From NCBI RefSeq assembly GCF_012726175.1, contig NZ_JAASAD010000006.1, positions 1 to 64,000 on the forward strand: a stretch of 64,000 nt of DNA, written 5' to 3'. Made by a program: the position numbers and the translations under genes. The number at the start of each line of letters is the position of its first letter. The stretch's first letter is position 1. The notes beneath the pieces were generated by a model. The model was not told the origin of the DNA, ran no database searches, and was given only the letters and a program-made list of their open reading frames with translations. The DNA is from Micromonospora sp. HNM0581. GTDB taxonomy: Bacteria > Actinomycetota > Actinomycetes > Mycobacteriales > Micromonosporaceae. Shown here in pieces: positions 47,816-56,757 of the stretch.

Positions 47816-48505
47816 GTGGCCACCGTCCTCCTGGTCGAAGACGATCACGTCGTACGCGGCGCGATGCTTCGCTCCCTCACCGACCGGGGTCACGCCGTAC
47901 ACGCGGTGGGCACCGCCCTGGACGCGTTGCGCCGGGTAGCCGCCGAGACACCGGATCTGGTGGTGCTCGACCTCGGCCTGCCGGATCTGGACGGCTCGGA
48001 CGCGTTGCGGATGCTCCGGGGCATCACCGACGTGCCGATCATCATCGCCACCGCCCGGGACGACGAGCAGTCGGTGGTCAAGCTGTTGCGGGCAGGCGCC
48101 GACGACTACATGATCAAGCCGTTCACCGGAGCGCACCTGGACGCCCGGATCACCACCGTGTTGCGTCGCGCGGGCCGGGCGAGTCGCTCAGCCCAACCGG
48201 CCGTGCACTGCGTGGGTGGGCTGCGGGTGGATGTCGGCGAACGCAGTGCCCACCTCGACGGTGCGGCGCTGGCACTGACCCGCAAGGAATTCGACCTGCT
48301 GGCGTATCTCGCCGCCCGTCCTGGCCGGGTAGTGTCCCGGCGGGAACTTTTGGAGGAGGTATGGCGGCAGCCATCGGTCGGCGAGGATCAGACCATCGAC
48401 GTTCATCTGTACTGGCTACGGCGCAAAATGGGCGAGTCCGCGGCGAAGCCGCGCTACCTGCGCACCGTGCGGGGGGTGGGCTTCCGGCTGGTGGCACCGG
48501 ACTGA
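47816..48505 (+). CDS. OmpR-family response regulator
   Basis: A 229-residue two-component regulator. The receiver domain has acidic Glu8/Asp9-Asp10, the phospho-acceptor Asp52 (VVLDLGLPDLDG), Thr79 and Lys101 (MIKPF). The C-terminal OmpR winged helix (about 135-229) shows LTRKEFDLLAYLAARPGRVV and TIDVHLYWLRRKM. The GTG at 47816 fits the family N-terminus and a TACCGT box. The cognate kinase begins at or just after its stop, so they form one operon. The stimulus is unknown. Confidence 0.92.
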   Translation: MATVLLVEDDHVVRGAMLRSLTDRGHAVHAVGTALDALRRVAAETPDLVVLDLGLPDLDGSDALRMLRGITDVPIIIATARDDEQSVVKLLRAGADDYMIKPFTGAHLDARITTVLRRAGRASRSAQPAVHCVGGLRVDVGERSAHLDGAALALTRKEFDLLAYLAARPGRVVSRRELLEEVWRQPSVGEDQTIDVHLYWLRRKMGESAAKPRYLRTVRGVGFRLVAPD

Positions 48506-48534
48506 GAACCGCGCTGGCCCTGTTGACGGCCGGC

Positions 48535-49944
48535 ATGGGCACCCTGTTGACCCTGGCCTTCCTCGTACCGCTCGGGCTGACCCTGGGCGGGCAGGCACGG
48601 GAGGAGGCGATCGCCGACGCGGCCCGGCGCAGCGCGTTGGTGACCGGGGCCTTGGCGATCAGCACCGAGTCGGAGGTGGTGACCCGGGCGATCGAGGCCA
48701 GCGGCGGCGACCCGGTCAGTCGACCCGTCGTGCACGGGCTCGACGTGGACTCCGCCGCTGGACGGGCCGACTCTGCCCACCTGGAGCAGGCCCGGGAGCA
48801 GGGCCGGTCACTTGTCGTCGACGTCGACGGCGGGGTGCTGCGGCTGGATCCGGTGGTGGTGGGCGACCGGACCGCAGTGGTGGAGGTCTTCGTCCCGGAC
48901 ACCGCGCTCGACGCCGGTGGCGGCGGCCGGTGGTTGCTGCTGGCCGGGGTTGCCGTCGCGCTCGTGGGCGCCGCGATGCTCGTGGTGGACCGGCTCGCCG
49001 CCCGGGCGGTGGAGGCGAGCCGGGGTCTGGTCAAGGCGGCGCTCGCGATCGGCGACGGCGACCTGGGGGTACGCGTCGAGCCGCACGGTCCGCGCGAGCT
49101 GGTCGAGGCCGGCCACGCCTTCAACCGGATGGCACAACGGTTGGTGGCGGCGCGCACCGAGGAGCGGGAGCTGGTGGCGGATCTGTCCCACCGGCTGCGC
49201 ACCCCGCTCACCGTGCTGCGGCTGGACGCCGAGGCACTGGAGTCCGACGACACGAGTATCGGTTCGTTCAGTCAGGCCGAGTTGGACTACCGGCGGGGCA
49301 TCCGGCGGATCCGACAGGCGATCGTCACCCTGGAGGGTGAGATCGACGTACTGATCAAAACGACCCGGAAGGCGGTGACGACCGAGGCCACGCCACCCCC
49401 GGCGATGTGCGACGTGAGCGAGGTGGTCCGAGACCGGATGGTCTTCTGGGCGGCTCTCGCCGGTGACCAGAACCGCCCGCACCGGGTATCCGGTGCCCAG
49501 TTGCGCATTCCCGCGCCGGTCCCTCGGGCCGAGCTGGCCGCTGCCCTGGACGCCGTGATCGGCAACGTGTTCCGTTACACCCCACAGGGCACCGCGTTCG
49601 AGGTGGCGGTGTCGCGGCGGGACGGCTATGTGGCCCTGCGCATCGATGACGCCGGACCCGGAATCGCCAACCCGGATCGGGCCCTGCGACGCGGCGCCAG
49701 TGACCAGGGCTCCACCGGGCTGGGGCTGGACATCGCCAAGCGGGTGGCGTTGCAGGCCAACGGTTCGGTGAGCATCGACCGGGCACGGCTGGGCGGGGCG
49801 AGCGTCGTGATGCTGCTGACCGACCCGGAGGCGACCCCGCGTCAGGTCAGCCGGTTCGGCCTGGTGGGTCGGATGGCACGCGAGGGCCGGGAACCGAAGA
49901 CCGGTGGACGCCGCTGGCCCCGGCAGCGCGCGACAGACAACTGA
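48535..49944 (+). CDS. Sensor histidine kinase
   Basis: The partner kinase of the preceding regulator, at least 469 residues. It has an N-terminal membrane helix, an extracytoplasmic segment of ~110 residues, a second helix (about 133-152) and HAMP. The HisKA H-box is at His219 (LSHRLRTPLTVL, with Arg instead of the usual Glu after His). The HATPase_c part has N-box NVFRYTPQ, DDAGPGI and STGLGLDIAK. The start is uncertain. ATG 48535 leaves little before helix 1; a CTG at 48502 would overlap the regulator's stop as CTGA and extend it by 11 residues. Confidence 0.9.
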   Translation: MGTLLTLAFLVPLGLTLGGQAREEAIADAARRSALVTGALAISTESEVVTRAIEASGGDPVSRPVVHGLDVDSAAGRADSAHLEQAREQGRSLVVDVDGGVLRLDPVVVGDRTAVVEVFVPDTALDAGGGGRWLLLAGVAVALVGAAMLVVDRLAARAVEASRGLVKAALAIGDGDLGVRVEPHGPRELVEAGHAFNRMAQRLVAARTEERELVADLSHRLRTPLTVLRLDAEALESDDTSIGSFSQAELDYRRGIRRIRQAIVTLEGEIDVLIKTTRKAVTTEATPPPAMCDVSEVVRDRMVFWAALAGDQNRPHRVSGAQLRIPAPVPRAELAAALDAVIGNVFRYTPQGTAFEVAVSRRDGYVALRIDDAGPGIANPDRALRRGASDQGSTGLGLDIAKRVALQANGSVSIDRARLGGASVVMLLTDPEATPRQVSRFGLVGRMAREGREPKTGGRRWPRQRATDN

Positions 49945-50230
49945 GCACCGGGGTGGGCCCGCACCTCGGGTTGTGCGCCGGCACAAGTCTTCCTTAGATC
50001 CGAATTAACCGCGTTCCACCCGACAAATCCGGGCTGACAGTATGGCTGCGAACCCAGTAGTTCCTCCGGCCTTCCCTCCCAGCGCATCCGGCCGGTGGAG
50101 CCGTGCGCGCGGCGGGAGACACGGTCCCCCCACACCTCTCTCCCGTCGCGCGCCACGTGGCCGGAGCCGACCGAGCTGACGTCGCGCGGGCTGCGTACCC
50201 GCTCGATCGGTTCGCCCGTAGGCGACGTCG
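49945..50230. other. Convergent intergenic region
   Basis: This 286-base gap separates the 3' ends of the histidine kinase gene (plus) and the adenosine deaminase gene (minus). I see no gene with a credible start, no RNA gene and no strong hairpin. A slightly AT-richer stretch lies at about 49988-50012. Confidence 0.5.
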
Positions 50231-51256
50231 TCAGGCGTGGTGACCGGCGAGGTAGATGCCGATCTCCGCGAGTATCCGCTGTTTGCCGCTCTCGTCGAGG
50301 AAGGACGCGGTCACCGCGTTGCGGGCCAGTTCGGCCACCTCGTCCGGGCCGGCTCCGAGCAGCCGGGCAGCGACGGCGTACTCGTCGGCGAGGGTGGTGC
50401 CGAACATGGGCGGATCGTCGGAGTTGATGGTGACCAGCAGTCCCGCGTCGACGAGCCGGCGCAGCGGATGCCCGTCGATGTCGGCCACGGCTCGGGTGCG
50501 CACGTTCGACGTCGGGCAGACTTCCAGGGCGATCTGCCGCTCGGCCAGGTACGCCAGCAGTTCCCGATCCTGTACGGCGGAGATGCCGTGGCCGATGCGC
50601 TCCGCACCCAGCTCGTACAGCGCGTCCCAGATCGTCTGTGGGCCGGTGGTCTCCCCGGCGTGTGGCACCGACCGCAGGCCGGCGGCCCGTGCTCTGTCGA
50701 AGTAGGGCTTGAACTGTGGCCTCGGCACGCCGATCTCCGGGCCACCGAGACCGAAGCTGATCAGCCCGTCGGGGCGTTCGTCGAGCGCGATCCGCAGCGT
50801 CTCCTCGGCTGCCGGCAGGCCCGCCTCGCCGGGGATGTCGAAGCACCAGCGTAGCTCGATGCCGAAGTCGGCGGCGGCCCGTGTGCGGGCGTCCTCGATC
50901 GCCTCGCAGAACGCCGGTGCCGCGATGCCGCGTCGCACGTGGGAGTAGGGGGTGATGGTCAGCTCGGCGTAGCGGACCTGCTGGCGGGCGAGTTCCCGCG
51001 CCACCTCGTGGGTGAGGACCCAGACGTCGTCGGGGTCGCGGATCAGGTCCACCACGCTCAGGTACAGCTCGATGAAGTGGGCGAAATCGCGGAAGACGAA
51101 ATAGTCGGCCAGCAGCTGCGGGTCCGCCGGGACGGGGCTGCGTCCCTCGTGCCGGGCGGCCAACTCGGCCACGATGCGGGGCGAGGCGGAGCCGACGTGG
51201 TGCACGTGCAGCTCCACCTTGGGCAGCCCGGCAATGAAGGTACGCAAGTCGGTCAT
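50231..51256 (-). CDS. add: Adenosine deaminase family protein
   Basis: A purine salvage hydrolase converting adenosine to inosine, 341 residues. Zinc ligands are in ELHVHH (His17 and His19). Further motifs are VPHAGETTGP, AERIGHGIS and the C-terminal NSDDPPMFGTTL with the metal/catalytic aspartates. The ATG at 51256 is used; a GTG at 51262 sits 5 bases after GGGAG and may be the true start, adding two residues. Adenine or related aminohydrolases share this fold. Divergently oriented to the next aldo/keto reductase. Confidence 0.88.
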   Translation of the reverse strand: MTDLRTFIAGLPKVELHVHHVGSASPRIVAELAARHEGRSPVPADPQLLADYFVFRDFAHFIELYLSVVDLIRDPDDVWVLTHEVARELARQQVRYAELTITPYSHVRRGIAAPAFCEAIEDARTRAAADFGIELRWCFDIPGEAGLPAAEETLRIALDERPDGLISFGLGGPEIGVPRPQFKPYFDRARAAGLRSVPHAGETTGPQTIWDALYELGAERIGHGISAVQDRELLAYLAERQIALEVCPTSNVRTRAVADIDGHPLRRLVDAGLLVTINSDDPPMFGTTLADEYAVAARLLGAGPDEVAELARNAVTASFLDESGKQRILAEIGIYLAGHHA

Positions 51257-51486
51257 GGTCACGAGTTCTCCCGCAGCTTGTGCACGTACGTAGTCTCTCA
51301 GGCGGTAACGGTGCCGCCGCCAGCGACCAGCGAACGGGGGTGGTCGACCGGGTCGACGCCGGCAGTCAGGCGCAGCGGTTGGGACCGGGATCGCCCCGCC
51401 GCGGTGGACGTCGACCACGATCCCGAAAGCCGTACGTACGTCTTGTTGCGGTACGGCCCGGCGACCGTCGTGACGAGCCGGGTCAC

Positions 51487-51492
51487 TAGGCT
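51487..51492 (+). promoter_or_regulatory. -10 box before the second aldo/keto reductase
   Basis: TAGGCT is followed by exactly 6 bases and the ATG at 51499, a leaderless layout; there is no Shine-Dalgarno. Confidence 0.45.
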
Positions 51493-51498
51493 CACGGT

Positions 51499-52482
51499 AT
51501 GGAGCAACGCATGTTCCCTCGGCTGGATCGCCAGGTCGGCGTCGTAGGGCTCGGTGCCTGGCAACTCGGCGCCGACTGGGGCACGGTGACCGAGGACGAC
51601 GCGATGGCGGTGCTGACCGCCGCAGTCGACGCTGGGGTCACCTTCCTGGACACCGCCGACGTCTACGGTGACGGGCGCAGCGAGCAGCTGATCGGACGCT
51701 TCCTGGCGGCCCGCCCCGACGCCGGCCTGACCGTGGCGACCAAGATGGGCCGGCGGGTGACACAGACCCCCGAGGCGTACACCCTGGACAACTTCCGCCG
51801 ATGGACCGACCGGTCCCGGAAGAACCTGGGCGTGGAGACCCTGGACCTGGTGCAGCTACACTGCCCGCCGACGGCCGTCTTCGGCACCGACGAGGTCTTC
51901 GACGCGCTCGACACCCTGGTGACGGAGAAGCGGATCGCCGGGTACGGCGTCAGCGTGGAGACCTGCGACGAGGCGCTCACCGCGATCGCCCGGCCCGGGG
52001 TGGCCAGTGTGCAGATCATCCTGAACGCGTTGCGTCACAAGCCACTCGAACGCGTGCTTCCGGCCGCCTCGGCCGCCGGGGTCGGCATCATCGCCCGGGT
52101 TCCGCTGGCCAGCGGCCTGCTCTCCGGCCGCTACGACGAGAACACCACCTTCGCCGCCGACGATCACCGCACCTACAACCGGCACGGCGAGGCGTTCGAC
52201 GTCGGCGAAACCTTCTCCGGGGTGGACTTCACCACCGGCCTGGCCGCCGTGCGACGAATCGTTCCGCTGGTGGGCGAGGGCCGCACGATGGCACAGTTCG
52301 CGCTGCGCTGGGTGCTCGATCAGCCCGGTGTCACCGTGGTCATTCCGGGAGCGCGCGACGCCACCCAGGCCCGCGGCAATGCCGCCGTGGCCGCCCAGCC
52401 CGCGCTGTCCCGTGAGGAACTGGCCGAGGTGACGGCGGTCTACGACGACCTGATCCGTCCCCAGGTGCACCACCGATGGTGA
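51499..52482 (+). CDS. Aldo/keto reductase
   Basis: A 327-residue NAD(P)H-dependent reductase. The tetrad is recognisable: Asp/Tyr in FLDTADVYGDGRSEQLIG, Lys in TKMGRRV and His in LVQLHCPP. The cofactor-binding end reads VIPGARDATQARGNAAVA. Unlike the other reductase in this window, Tyr is retained in DVYG. A small membrane protein gene overlaps its stop on the same strand. The substrate is unknown. Confidence 0.92.
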   Translation: MEQRMFPRLDRQVGVVGLGAWQLGADWGTVTEDDAMAVLTAAVDAGVTFLDTADVYGDGRSEQLIGRFLAARPDAGLTVATKMGRRVTQTPEAYTLDNFRRWTDRSRKNLGVETLDLVQLHCPPTAVFGTDEVFDALDTLVTEKRIAGYGVSVETCDEALTAIARPGVASVQIILNALRHKPLERVLPAASAAGVGIIARVPLASGLLSGRYDENTTFAADDHRTYNRHGEAFDVGETFSGVDFTTGLAAVRRIVPLVGEGRTMAQFALRWVLDQPGVTVVIPGARDATQARGNAAVAAQPALSREELAEVTAVYDDLIRPQVHHRW

Positions 52483-52745
52483 GTGACGGGCGAGCCGGAG
52501 CGTCCGGCGACGCGCAGCCAGGTGACGGTCCGCAGGAGAACGGGACACCACTGGACGGTTGGCTGCGACTCACGCTCGGCCTGCTGGCCGTGGTCGTCGG
52601 TGCGGTGTGGACGGTGCAGGGGCTCGGTTACGTCGACGGCAGCGTGCTGACCGGCCAACGGATCTGGGCGATACTCGGACCGCTGCTGATACTTGTCGGG
52701 TTGGCTCTGCTCTGGCTCGGTACGCGCGCCCGCAGCCGCCGTTGA
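52476..52745 (+). CDS. Small two-helix membrane protein
   Basis: An 89-residue protein with a disordered polar N-terminus (1-27), two hydrophobic helices (about 31-51 and 64-82) and a basic C-terminus (RARSRR). The ATG at 52476 overlaps the aldo/keto reductase stop by 7 bases; a GTG at 52479 gives a GTGA overlap and could be used instead. Function is unknown. A strong hairpin follows. Confidence 0.72.
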   Translation: MVSDGRAGASGDAQPGDGPQENGTPLDGWLRLTLGLLAVVVGAVWTVQGLGYVDGSVLTGQRIWAILGPLLILVGLALLWLGTRARSRR

Positions 52746-52769
52746 GGCAGCCGCGAACGACGACGCGGA

Positions 52770-52799
52770 AAGCCCCGCGCCCGTGGGGGCGCGGGGCTT
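52770..52799. terminator. Bidirectional terminator
   Basis: A perfect 13-bp stem (AAGCCCCGCGCCC / GGGCGCGGGGCTT, 52770-52782 and 52787-52799) with a GTGG loop between two converging genes, the small membrane protein and the cold-shock gene. Confidence 0.85.
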
Positions 52800-52852
52800 C
52801 GCACTGATTCGGGGACTGCCTCGCCACTGGCCGACGGTCGCCGACCGGTGCC

Positions 52853-53056
52853 TCAGAGGGGGCGGACCTGCTCGGCCTGCGGACCCTTCTGGCCCTGGGC
52901 GATCTCGAACTCCACCCGCTGGTTCTCCTCCAGCGTGCGGTAGCCGCTGGTCTGAATGGCCGAGAAGTGGACGAACACGTCAGCACCCCCGCCGTCGACG
53001 GTGATGAAGCCGAAGCCCTTGTCAGCGTTGAACCACTTCACGGTTCCCTGCGCCAT
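52853..53056 (-). CDS. Cold-shock protein (CspA family)
   Basis: A 67-residue single CSD protein that binds single-stranded RNA/DNA. RNP1 KGFGFI (14-19) and RNP2 VFVHFSAI are intact, with the usual [17 protein letters not shown] start and a C-terminal [10 protein letters not shown]. The ATG at 53056 has AAGGAGA 5 bases upstream, a strong site. An untranslated leader of roughly 130 bases or more is likely from the promoter position. Small Csp paralogs are usually multiple in actinobacteria, so no specific gene name is given. Confidence 0.96.
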   Translation of the reverse strand: MAQGTVKWFNADKGFGFITVDGGGADVFVHFSAIQTSGYRTLEENQRVEFEIAQGQKGPQAEQVRPL

Positions 53057-53189
53057 GTGTATCTCCTTCTAAAACTGGCGGCCGAGCACACCGTGCGGCC
53101 GGTTGGCCGTTATCGAGCAGCGGTGCCTGAGGCGGCCCCCAGTGCAGGAGACTTCTCTCAACCCACGCCATCTCTCAACAGCGTGGAAC

Positions 53190-53195
53190 AGCTTA
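53190..53195 (-). promoter_or_regulatory. Candidate -10 box of the cold-shock gene
   Basis: TAAGCT on the minus strand in an AT-richer stretch would start transcription near 53183, leaving a leader of ~127 bases before the ATG. The remaining sequence of the 53057-53298 gap shows no gene. Confidence 0.3.
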
Positions 53196-53298
53196 ACCAC
53201 GTACGCAGAAACTGTGCACAGCCTACCCGACGAAATTCTCCGACATGTGACCTGACGGATGCGTGGGATCTGTCGGGTGGCGACGATCGATAAGGCGA

Positions 53299-53333
53299 AA
53301 GGCCCCCTCACCGTCAACTGGTGAGAGGGCCTT
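53299..53333 (-). terminator. Terminator of the holin/DUF3618/DUF4235 operon
   Basis: AAGGCCCCCTCACC (53299-53312), a 7-base loop and GGTGAGAGGGCCTT (53320-53333) form a 14-bp stem with one mismatch, 13 bases after the DUF4235 stop. Confidence 0.75.
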
Positions 53334-53346
53334 GACACGAGTGTTT

Positions 53347-53619
53347 TCAGTCCGGCCAGTTGCCGGTCAGCCGACGGACGCCGACGGCACCGCCTCGGTC
53401 CACGGCAGCCCGAACGACCGAGAAGATGGCTCCCTGCAGGGCCGCCGCCGCGAGGATCTCACCCCAGCGGCGGTCCTCGTCGGTCGGGTTGGGAGCCTCA
53501 CCGTCACCGGAGGTCATCTTCCATACCTGGCGAAAGACCGCGCCCGCGATCGCGCCGGCGGCGAAGCCCATCAGCACGCCGACCGGCTTGTAGGCGGCCC
53601 TGCCGATTCCCTTGCTCAC
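53347..53619 (-). CDS. DUF4235 family membrane protein
   Basis: A 90-residue protein with an N-terminal hydrophobic segment (about 8-32; KPVGVLMGFAAGAIAGAVFR) and a conserved second part (GEILAAAALQGAIFSVVRAAVDRGGAVGV) that fits DUF4235. The GTG at 53619 overlaps the stop of the DUF3618 gene (GTGA). It is the third gene of a coupled membrane operon. Function is unknown; these small proteins are found together in many actinobacteria. Confidence 0.85.
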   Translation of the reverse strand: MSKGIGRAAYKPVGVLMGFAAGAIAGAVFRQVWKMTSGDGEAPNPTDEDRRWGEILAAAALQGAIFSVVRAAVDRGGAVGVRRLTGNWPD

Positions 53620-53930
53620 GCACGCCTCCCTCTAATGATCATCAACACCACGGCGGCGGCCACGGCACCGGCCGCGAGCGCGATGAACGGAGCAGGCCCC
53701 TGGCGCCCCGGTCCCTGCTGGTGGTTGATGCCCGCCTGGGCGCGTACCCGGGCGACGGTCACCGCTGCCTGCTCGCGTACCCGACCGCGGGCCTGATCCG
53801 CCGAGGACTTCAGCCGCTTCTTGACATCGGCCTTGGCGGCCAACGCCTCCATCGTCTCGCCCAGTTCGACGCGGGTACGCCGGATCTCCTCCCGCAGCGC
53901 CTCCGTGTCACCCGTACCGTTGCCCGTCAT
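53616..53930 (-). CDS. DUF3618 family protein
   Basis: A 104-residue protein. The N-terminal DUF3618 motif (LREEIRRTRVELGETMEALA) is followed by a helical, probably coiled-coil stretch to about residue 60 and a C-terminal membrane helix (about 81-99). The ATG at 53930 overlaps the holin-like stop (ATGA), and its own stop overlaps the DUF4235 start, so three genes are translationally coupled. Confidence 0.87.
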   Translation of the reverse strand: MTGNGTGDTEALREEIRRTRVELGETMEALAAKADVKKRLKSSADQARGRVREQAAVTVARVRAQAGINHQQGPGRQGPAPFIALAAGAVAAAVVLMIIRGRRA

Positions 53931-54379
53931 GCCCGTCCCCTGTCCTTCACCGCAGCGCTGACCACGTCGACGTCGGCCCGCAGGCTGCGCACGGTCGCCT
54001 CCGGCACCGGTGGAACCGCGCGGCTTACCCTCCGCTTGCCGACAAGCGCGAGCACTCCGGCGACCACGAACAGGGCCGCCGCCACGACCAGGGCGGCTGC
54101 CCACGCCGGCAGCACCAGGGCCAGCAGGAGGATCGCGGCGGCGACCAGGACTCCCAGGCCGAAGAAGGCGAGGGCTCCGGCACCGGCGAACAGGCCGACA
54201 CCGATGCCTGCCTGTTTGCCCTTCTCGGTCAGCTCAGCCCGGGCCAGTGTGAGTTCGTCCCGGACCAGGCGCGAGACCTGCTCTGTTGCCCGCTGAACCA
54301 GTTCGGCGGTAGACGGCTCCGTCCCGTTGTGGGACGTACGCCCGTTGTGGGATATTTGGGCATTCGCCACGTCAGCCAT
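53927..54379 (-). CDS. Phage holin family / DUF1469 membrane protein
   Basis: A 150-residue protein of the Holin_3 superfamily class (DUF1469-type). It has a polar N-terminus, the conserved LVQRATEQVSRLVRDELTLA helix, two long hydrophobic helices (about 57-80 and 85-112) and a basic C-terminus. Despite the family name it is a chromosomal housekeeping-type protein; no phage genes are nearby. The ATG at 54379 has AGGGGGA upstream. It is first in the operon with DUF3618 and DUF4235 proteins. Confidence 0.85.
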   Translation of the reverse strand: MADVANAQISHNGRTSHNGTEPSTAELVQRATEQVSRLVRDELTLARAELTEKGKQAGIGVGLFAGAGALAFFGLGVLVAAAILLLALVLPAWAAALVVAAALFVVAGVLALVGKRRVSRAVPPVPEATVRSLRADVDVVSAAVKDRGRA

Positions 54380-54444
54380 GCTGTCCCCCTCTCGTCATCT
54401 CCGCGCTGTATGCCCGGAGCCGCCGCTCGTCAATCCTGTTCCCG

Positions 54445-54474
54445 AAAAAAGGGGACGTCGTGCAGCACGTCCCC
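54445..54474 (-). terminator. Rho-independent terminator of the mscS-like gene
   Basis: On the minus strand an 8-bp stem (GGGGACGT / ACGTCCCC, 54451-54458 and 54467-54474) is followed directly by six T residues (54450-54445). It lies 48 bases after the channel gene stop and is the only classical T-tract terminator seen here. Confidence 0.85.
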
Positions 54475-54521
54475 GCCGAAAGCCGCGCCAAACCTCCACG
54501 TCCGAGTGGACAACGAGACGG

Positions 54522-55736
54522 TCAACGGCGGGGTTCGGCGGGCTCCCGGGCTTCGACGGTCTCGTCAGGACCGACGAAGGCCTCGTTGCGAGCCTGACCG
54601 TCGTCACTGCCGCCGAAGAGACGGGCGTCGTCGGGCACGTCGGTGCCGGTGCCGCGTCGTGTCGAGTGCCGAGGCTGGACCCACTGCCACGGCAGGTCGC
54701 TCCCACCGTCACCCACCTCGGTACGCAGTCGGGGCATCGCGGTGGGGCGGTGGTCGCGTACCCACTCCACCAGGTGTTCCCGCACGCGGCAGCGCAGGTC
54801 CCACAGCGCGCCCGCGTTGGCGGCACTCACCAGCGCCCGTACCTTGATCGTCCCGCCGGTCGCGTCGGTGACCTGGAGGACACACACCCGGCCGTCCCAC
54901 AGCTCGGTGCACTCGACCAGTCGGCGTAGCTCCTCCCGCATGGCCTGGACCGGAATCGACCAGTCGACGTCGAACTCGGCGGTGCCCAGGACCTTCGCCT
55001 CGGTGCGGGTCCAGTTCTGGAAGGGTTTGCTGGTGAAATAGGAGGTGGGCAGGATCAGTCGCCGGTCGTCCCAGATCTGGACCACCACGTAGCTGAGGGT
55101 CAGCTCCTCGATCCGGCCCCACTCCCCCTCGACCACCACCACGTCGTCGAGACGTACCGCGTCGCTGAAGGCGAGTTGCAGGCCGGCGAAGACGTTGCCC
55201 AGCAGACTCTGCGCGGCCAGGGCGGCGACGATGCCGACCACACCGGCGCTTGTCAGCACGCCGGCACCGATTCCCCGTACGGCGGGGAAGGTCATCAGCA
55301 TCACACCGACGGTCAGTACCACGATCACCACGACCGTCACCCGGCGCAGCATCACCACCTGGGTTCGCACCCGTCGGGCGTGCCGGTTGTCCGGCACGTC
55401 CACCCGGAACTGGGCGAGCGCGGTGTCCTCCACCACCACCAGCAGCGCGGCGACCAACCAGGCCGCGGCGGCGATCACGGCCAGCACCAGCAGGTGCAGC
55501 AACGCCTGGCGCCAGCCGGTGCCGATCGCGTACCCGGTGCTGAACCGGACGGCGAGCTGCACGGCGAGCACCGTGGCGGCGACCTGGAAGGGACGGTGCG
55601 CGTGCTCGGTCAGCTCGGTCAGCAGCAGTGAGCGCCGGCCCCAGCGGCGGGTGAGGCGGTGCACCACCTCCACCACGGCAAGAGCGATCGCCGCCGCGGC
55701 GAGCGCGGCGACGACCGTCACGAGGTAGCTGTGCAC
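54522..55736 (-). CDS. Mechanosensitive ion channel family protein (MscS)
   Basis: A 404-residue MscS-type channel. Four hydrophobic segments precede the pore helix and the conserved MscS beta region: GIVAALAAQSLLGNVFAGLQ, then LDDVVVVEGEWGRIEEL and LPTSYFTSKPFQNWTR. The C-terminal ~60 residues are charged and disordered. The GTG at 55736 has AAGGAGA 8 bases upstream. A T-tract terminator follows. It likely releases osmolytes on hypo-osmotic shock; gating has to be inferred from the family. Confidence 0.9.
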   Translation of the reverse strand: MHSYLVTVVAALAAAAIALAVVEVVHRLTRRWGRRSLLLTELTEHAHRPFQVAATVLAVQLAVRFSTGYAIGTGWRQALLHLLVLAVIAAAAWLVAALLVVVEDTALAQFRVDVPDNRHARRVRTQVVMLRRVTVVVIVVLTVGVMLMTFPAVRGIGAGVLTSAGVVGIVAALAAQSLLGNVFAGLQLAFSDAVRLDDVVVVEGEWGRIEELTLSYVVVQIWDDRRLILPTSYFTSKPFQNWTRTEAKVLGTAEFDVDWSIPVQAMREELRRLVECTELWDGRVCVLQVTDATGGTIKVRALVSAANAGALWDLRCRVREHLVEWVRDHRPTAMPRLRTEVGDGGSDLPWQWVQPRHSTRRGTGTDVPDDARLFGGSDDGQARNEAFVGPDETVEAREPAEPRR

Positions 55737-55874
55737 GTGTTGCTTCTCCTTCCGACCCGACAGCGATATCCGGTGGTGGTGTCCGGCGTGCGGGCATTCA
55801 AGATCCGGCAAAGGGGCAATGGTGCCCTGAATCGCCGGTCCCGGCCACCGCGGGGGTCGCCGGGGAGGAGAAGG

Positions 55875-56696
55875 TCATACCTTGCGGTAGCGGGACTGGA
55901 GAAAGCAGTAGACGCCGAACGCCGCGATGCCCAGCGCGATGAGCGTGAGCAGAATGGTGCCGAACGACTGGTCACGCAGGGTACGCAGGGCGGCGTCCAG
56001 ACCACGGGCCTTCTCGGGGTCGTAGTTCACCGCAGCCAGTATGACCAGCAGACCGGTGACGGAGAAGGCGACACCCCGGGAGGCGTAACCGGCCATGCCG
56101 AGCCGTCGGGCGAGCTGGGTGGTCCTGGCGTTCATCTCACCGGTCTTCAGGCGCTTCATGAACTTCTTCTTGAGGCCGTAGATCGTCATGCCGACGCCGA
56201 CGCCTGCGAGCACCAGACCCGCGAGGCCGACCAGCCAGCGACCACCGGTGGACTCCATCAACCGGGCCGACAGGTCCTCCTGCTGGGAGGCGCTGTCGGA
56301 GTTGGCGTCCGAGAAGACCTTCCAGGCGGTCCAGGCCAGCCAGAGGTAGATCAGGGTGCGGGCGGCGGAGACGACCCGTTCCTTGAGCCGGTCGTTGCCC
56401 CGCTCGGCCCGGTGTCCGACGACCGCCTCCAGCGCCTGCCAGATCGCCATGGCGAGCATGCCCACGGCGATGGCGATGACCAGGAACTGGCCCATGGGTT
56501 GCGCGGCCAGGGTCCGCAGCGCCCCGGACTGGTCGCCGTCGTCCGACGAGTTGCCGAACGCGATCTGCAGCGCCAACCAGCCGAACAGCAGATGCACGAT
56601 CCCGTAGCCGACGAAACCGGCCCGGGCGAGGAGTTCCAGCCACCGGCTGTCTGCCGTACGGGCGGCGGTGGCTTCGGCGTTCCGGGAAAGAGACAT
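55875..56696 (-). CDS. DUF1206 family membrane protein
   Basis: A 273-residue integral membrane protein made of three DUF1206 repeats of two helices each (around 25-85, 105-175 and 197-267), each starting with an aromatic/Gly-rich R-x-G-[YF] pattern (ARAGFVGYGIVHLLFG; AARTLIYLWLAW; GMAGYASRGVAFSVTG). The ATG at 56696 has GAGG 4 bases upstream. No biochemical role is known to me for the family. It neighbours the MscS gene on the same strand but is separated by 138 bases. Confidence 0.87.
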   Translation of the reverse strand: MSLSRNAEATAARTADSRWLELLARAGFVGYGIVHLLFGWLALQIAFGNSSDDGDQSGALRTLAAQPMGQFLVIAIAVGMLAMAIWQALEAVVGHRAERGNDRLKERVVSAARTLIYLWLAWTAWKVFSDANSDSASQQEDLSARLMESTGGRWLVGLAGLVLAGVGVGMTIYGLKKKFMKRLKTGEMNARTTQLARRLGMAGYASRGVAFSVTGLLVILAAVNYDPEKARGLDAALRTLRDQSFGTILLTLIALGIAAFGVYCFLQSRYRKV

Positions 56697-56757
56697 GGCG
56701 CCTCAATCTCCGAAGGTGAAGATTCCCAAACGTGCTGGCCCGCCGCCCTCGGTCCGG

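Noticed and set aside
53927..54379. Prophage remnant because of the holin-family protein
   Set aside because: This is a chromosomal DUF1469-type protein in a conserved actinobacterial operon with no other phage genes.
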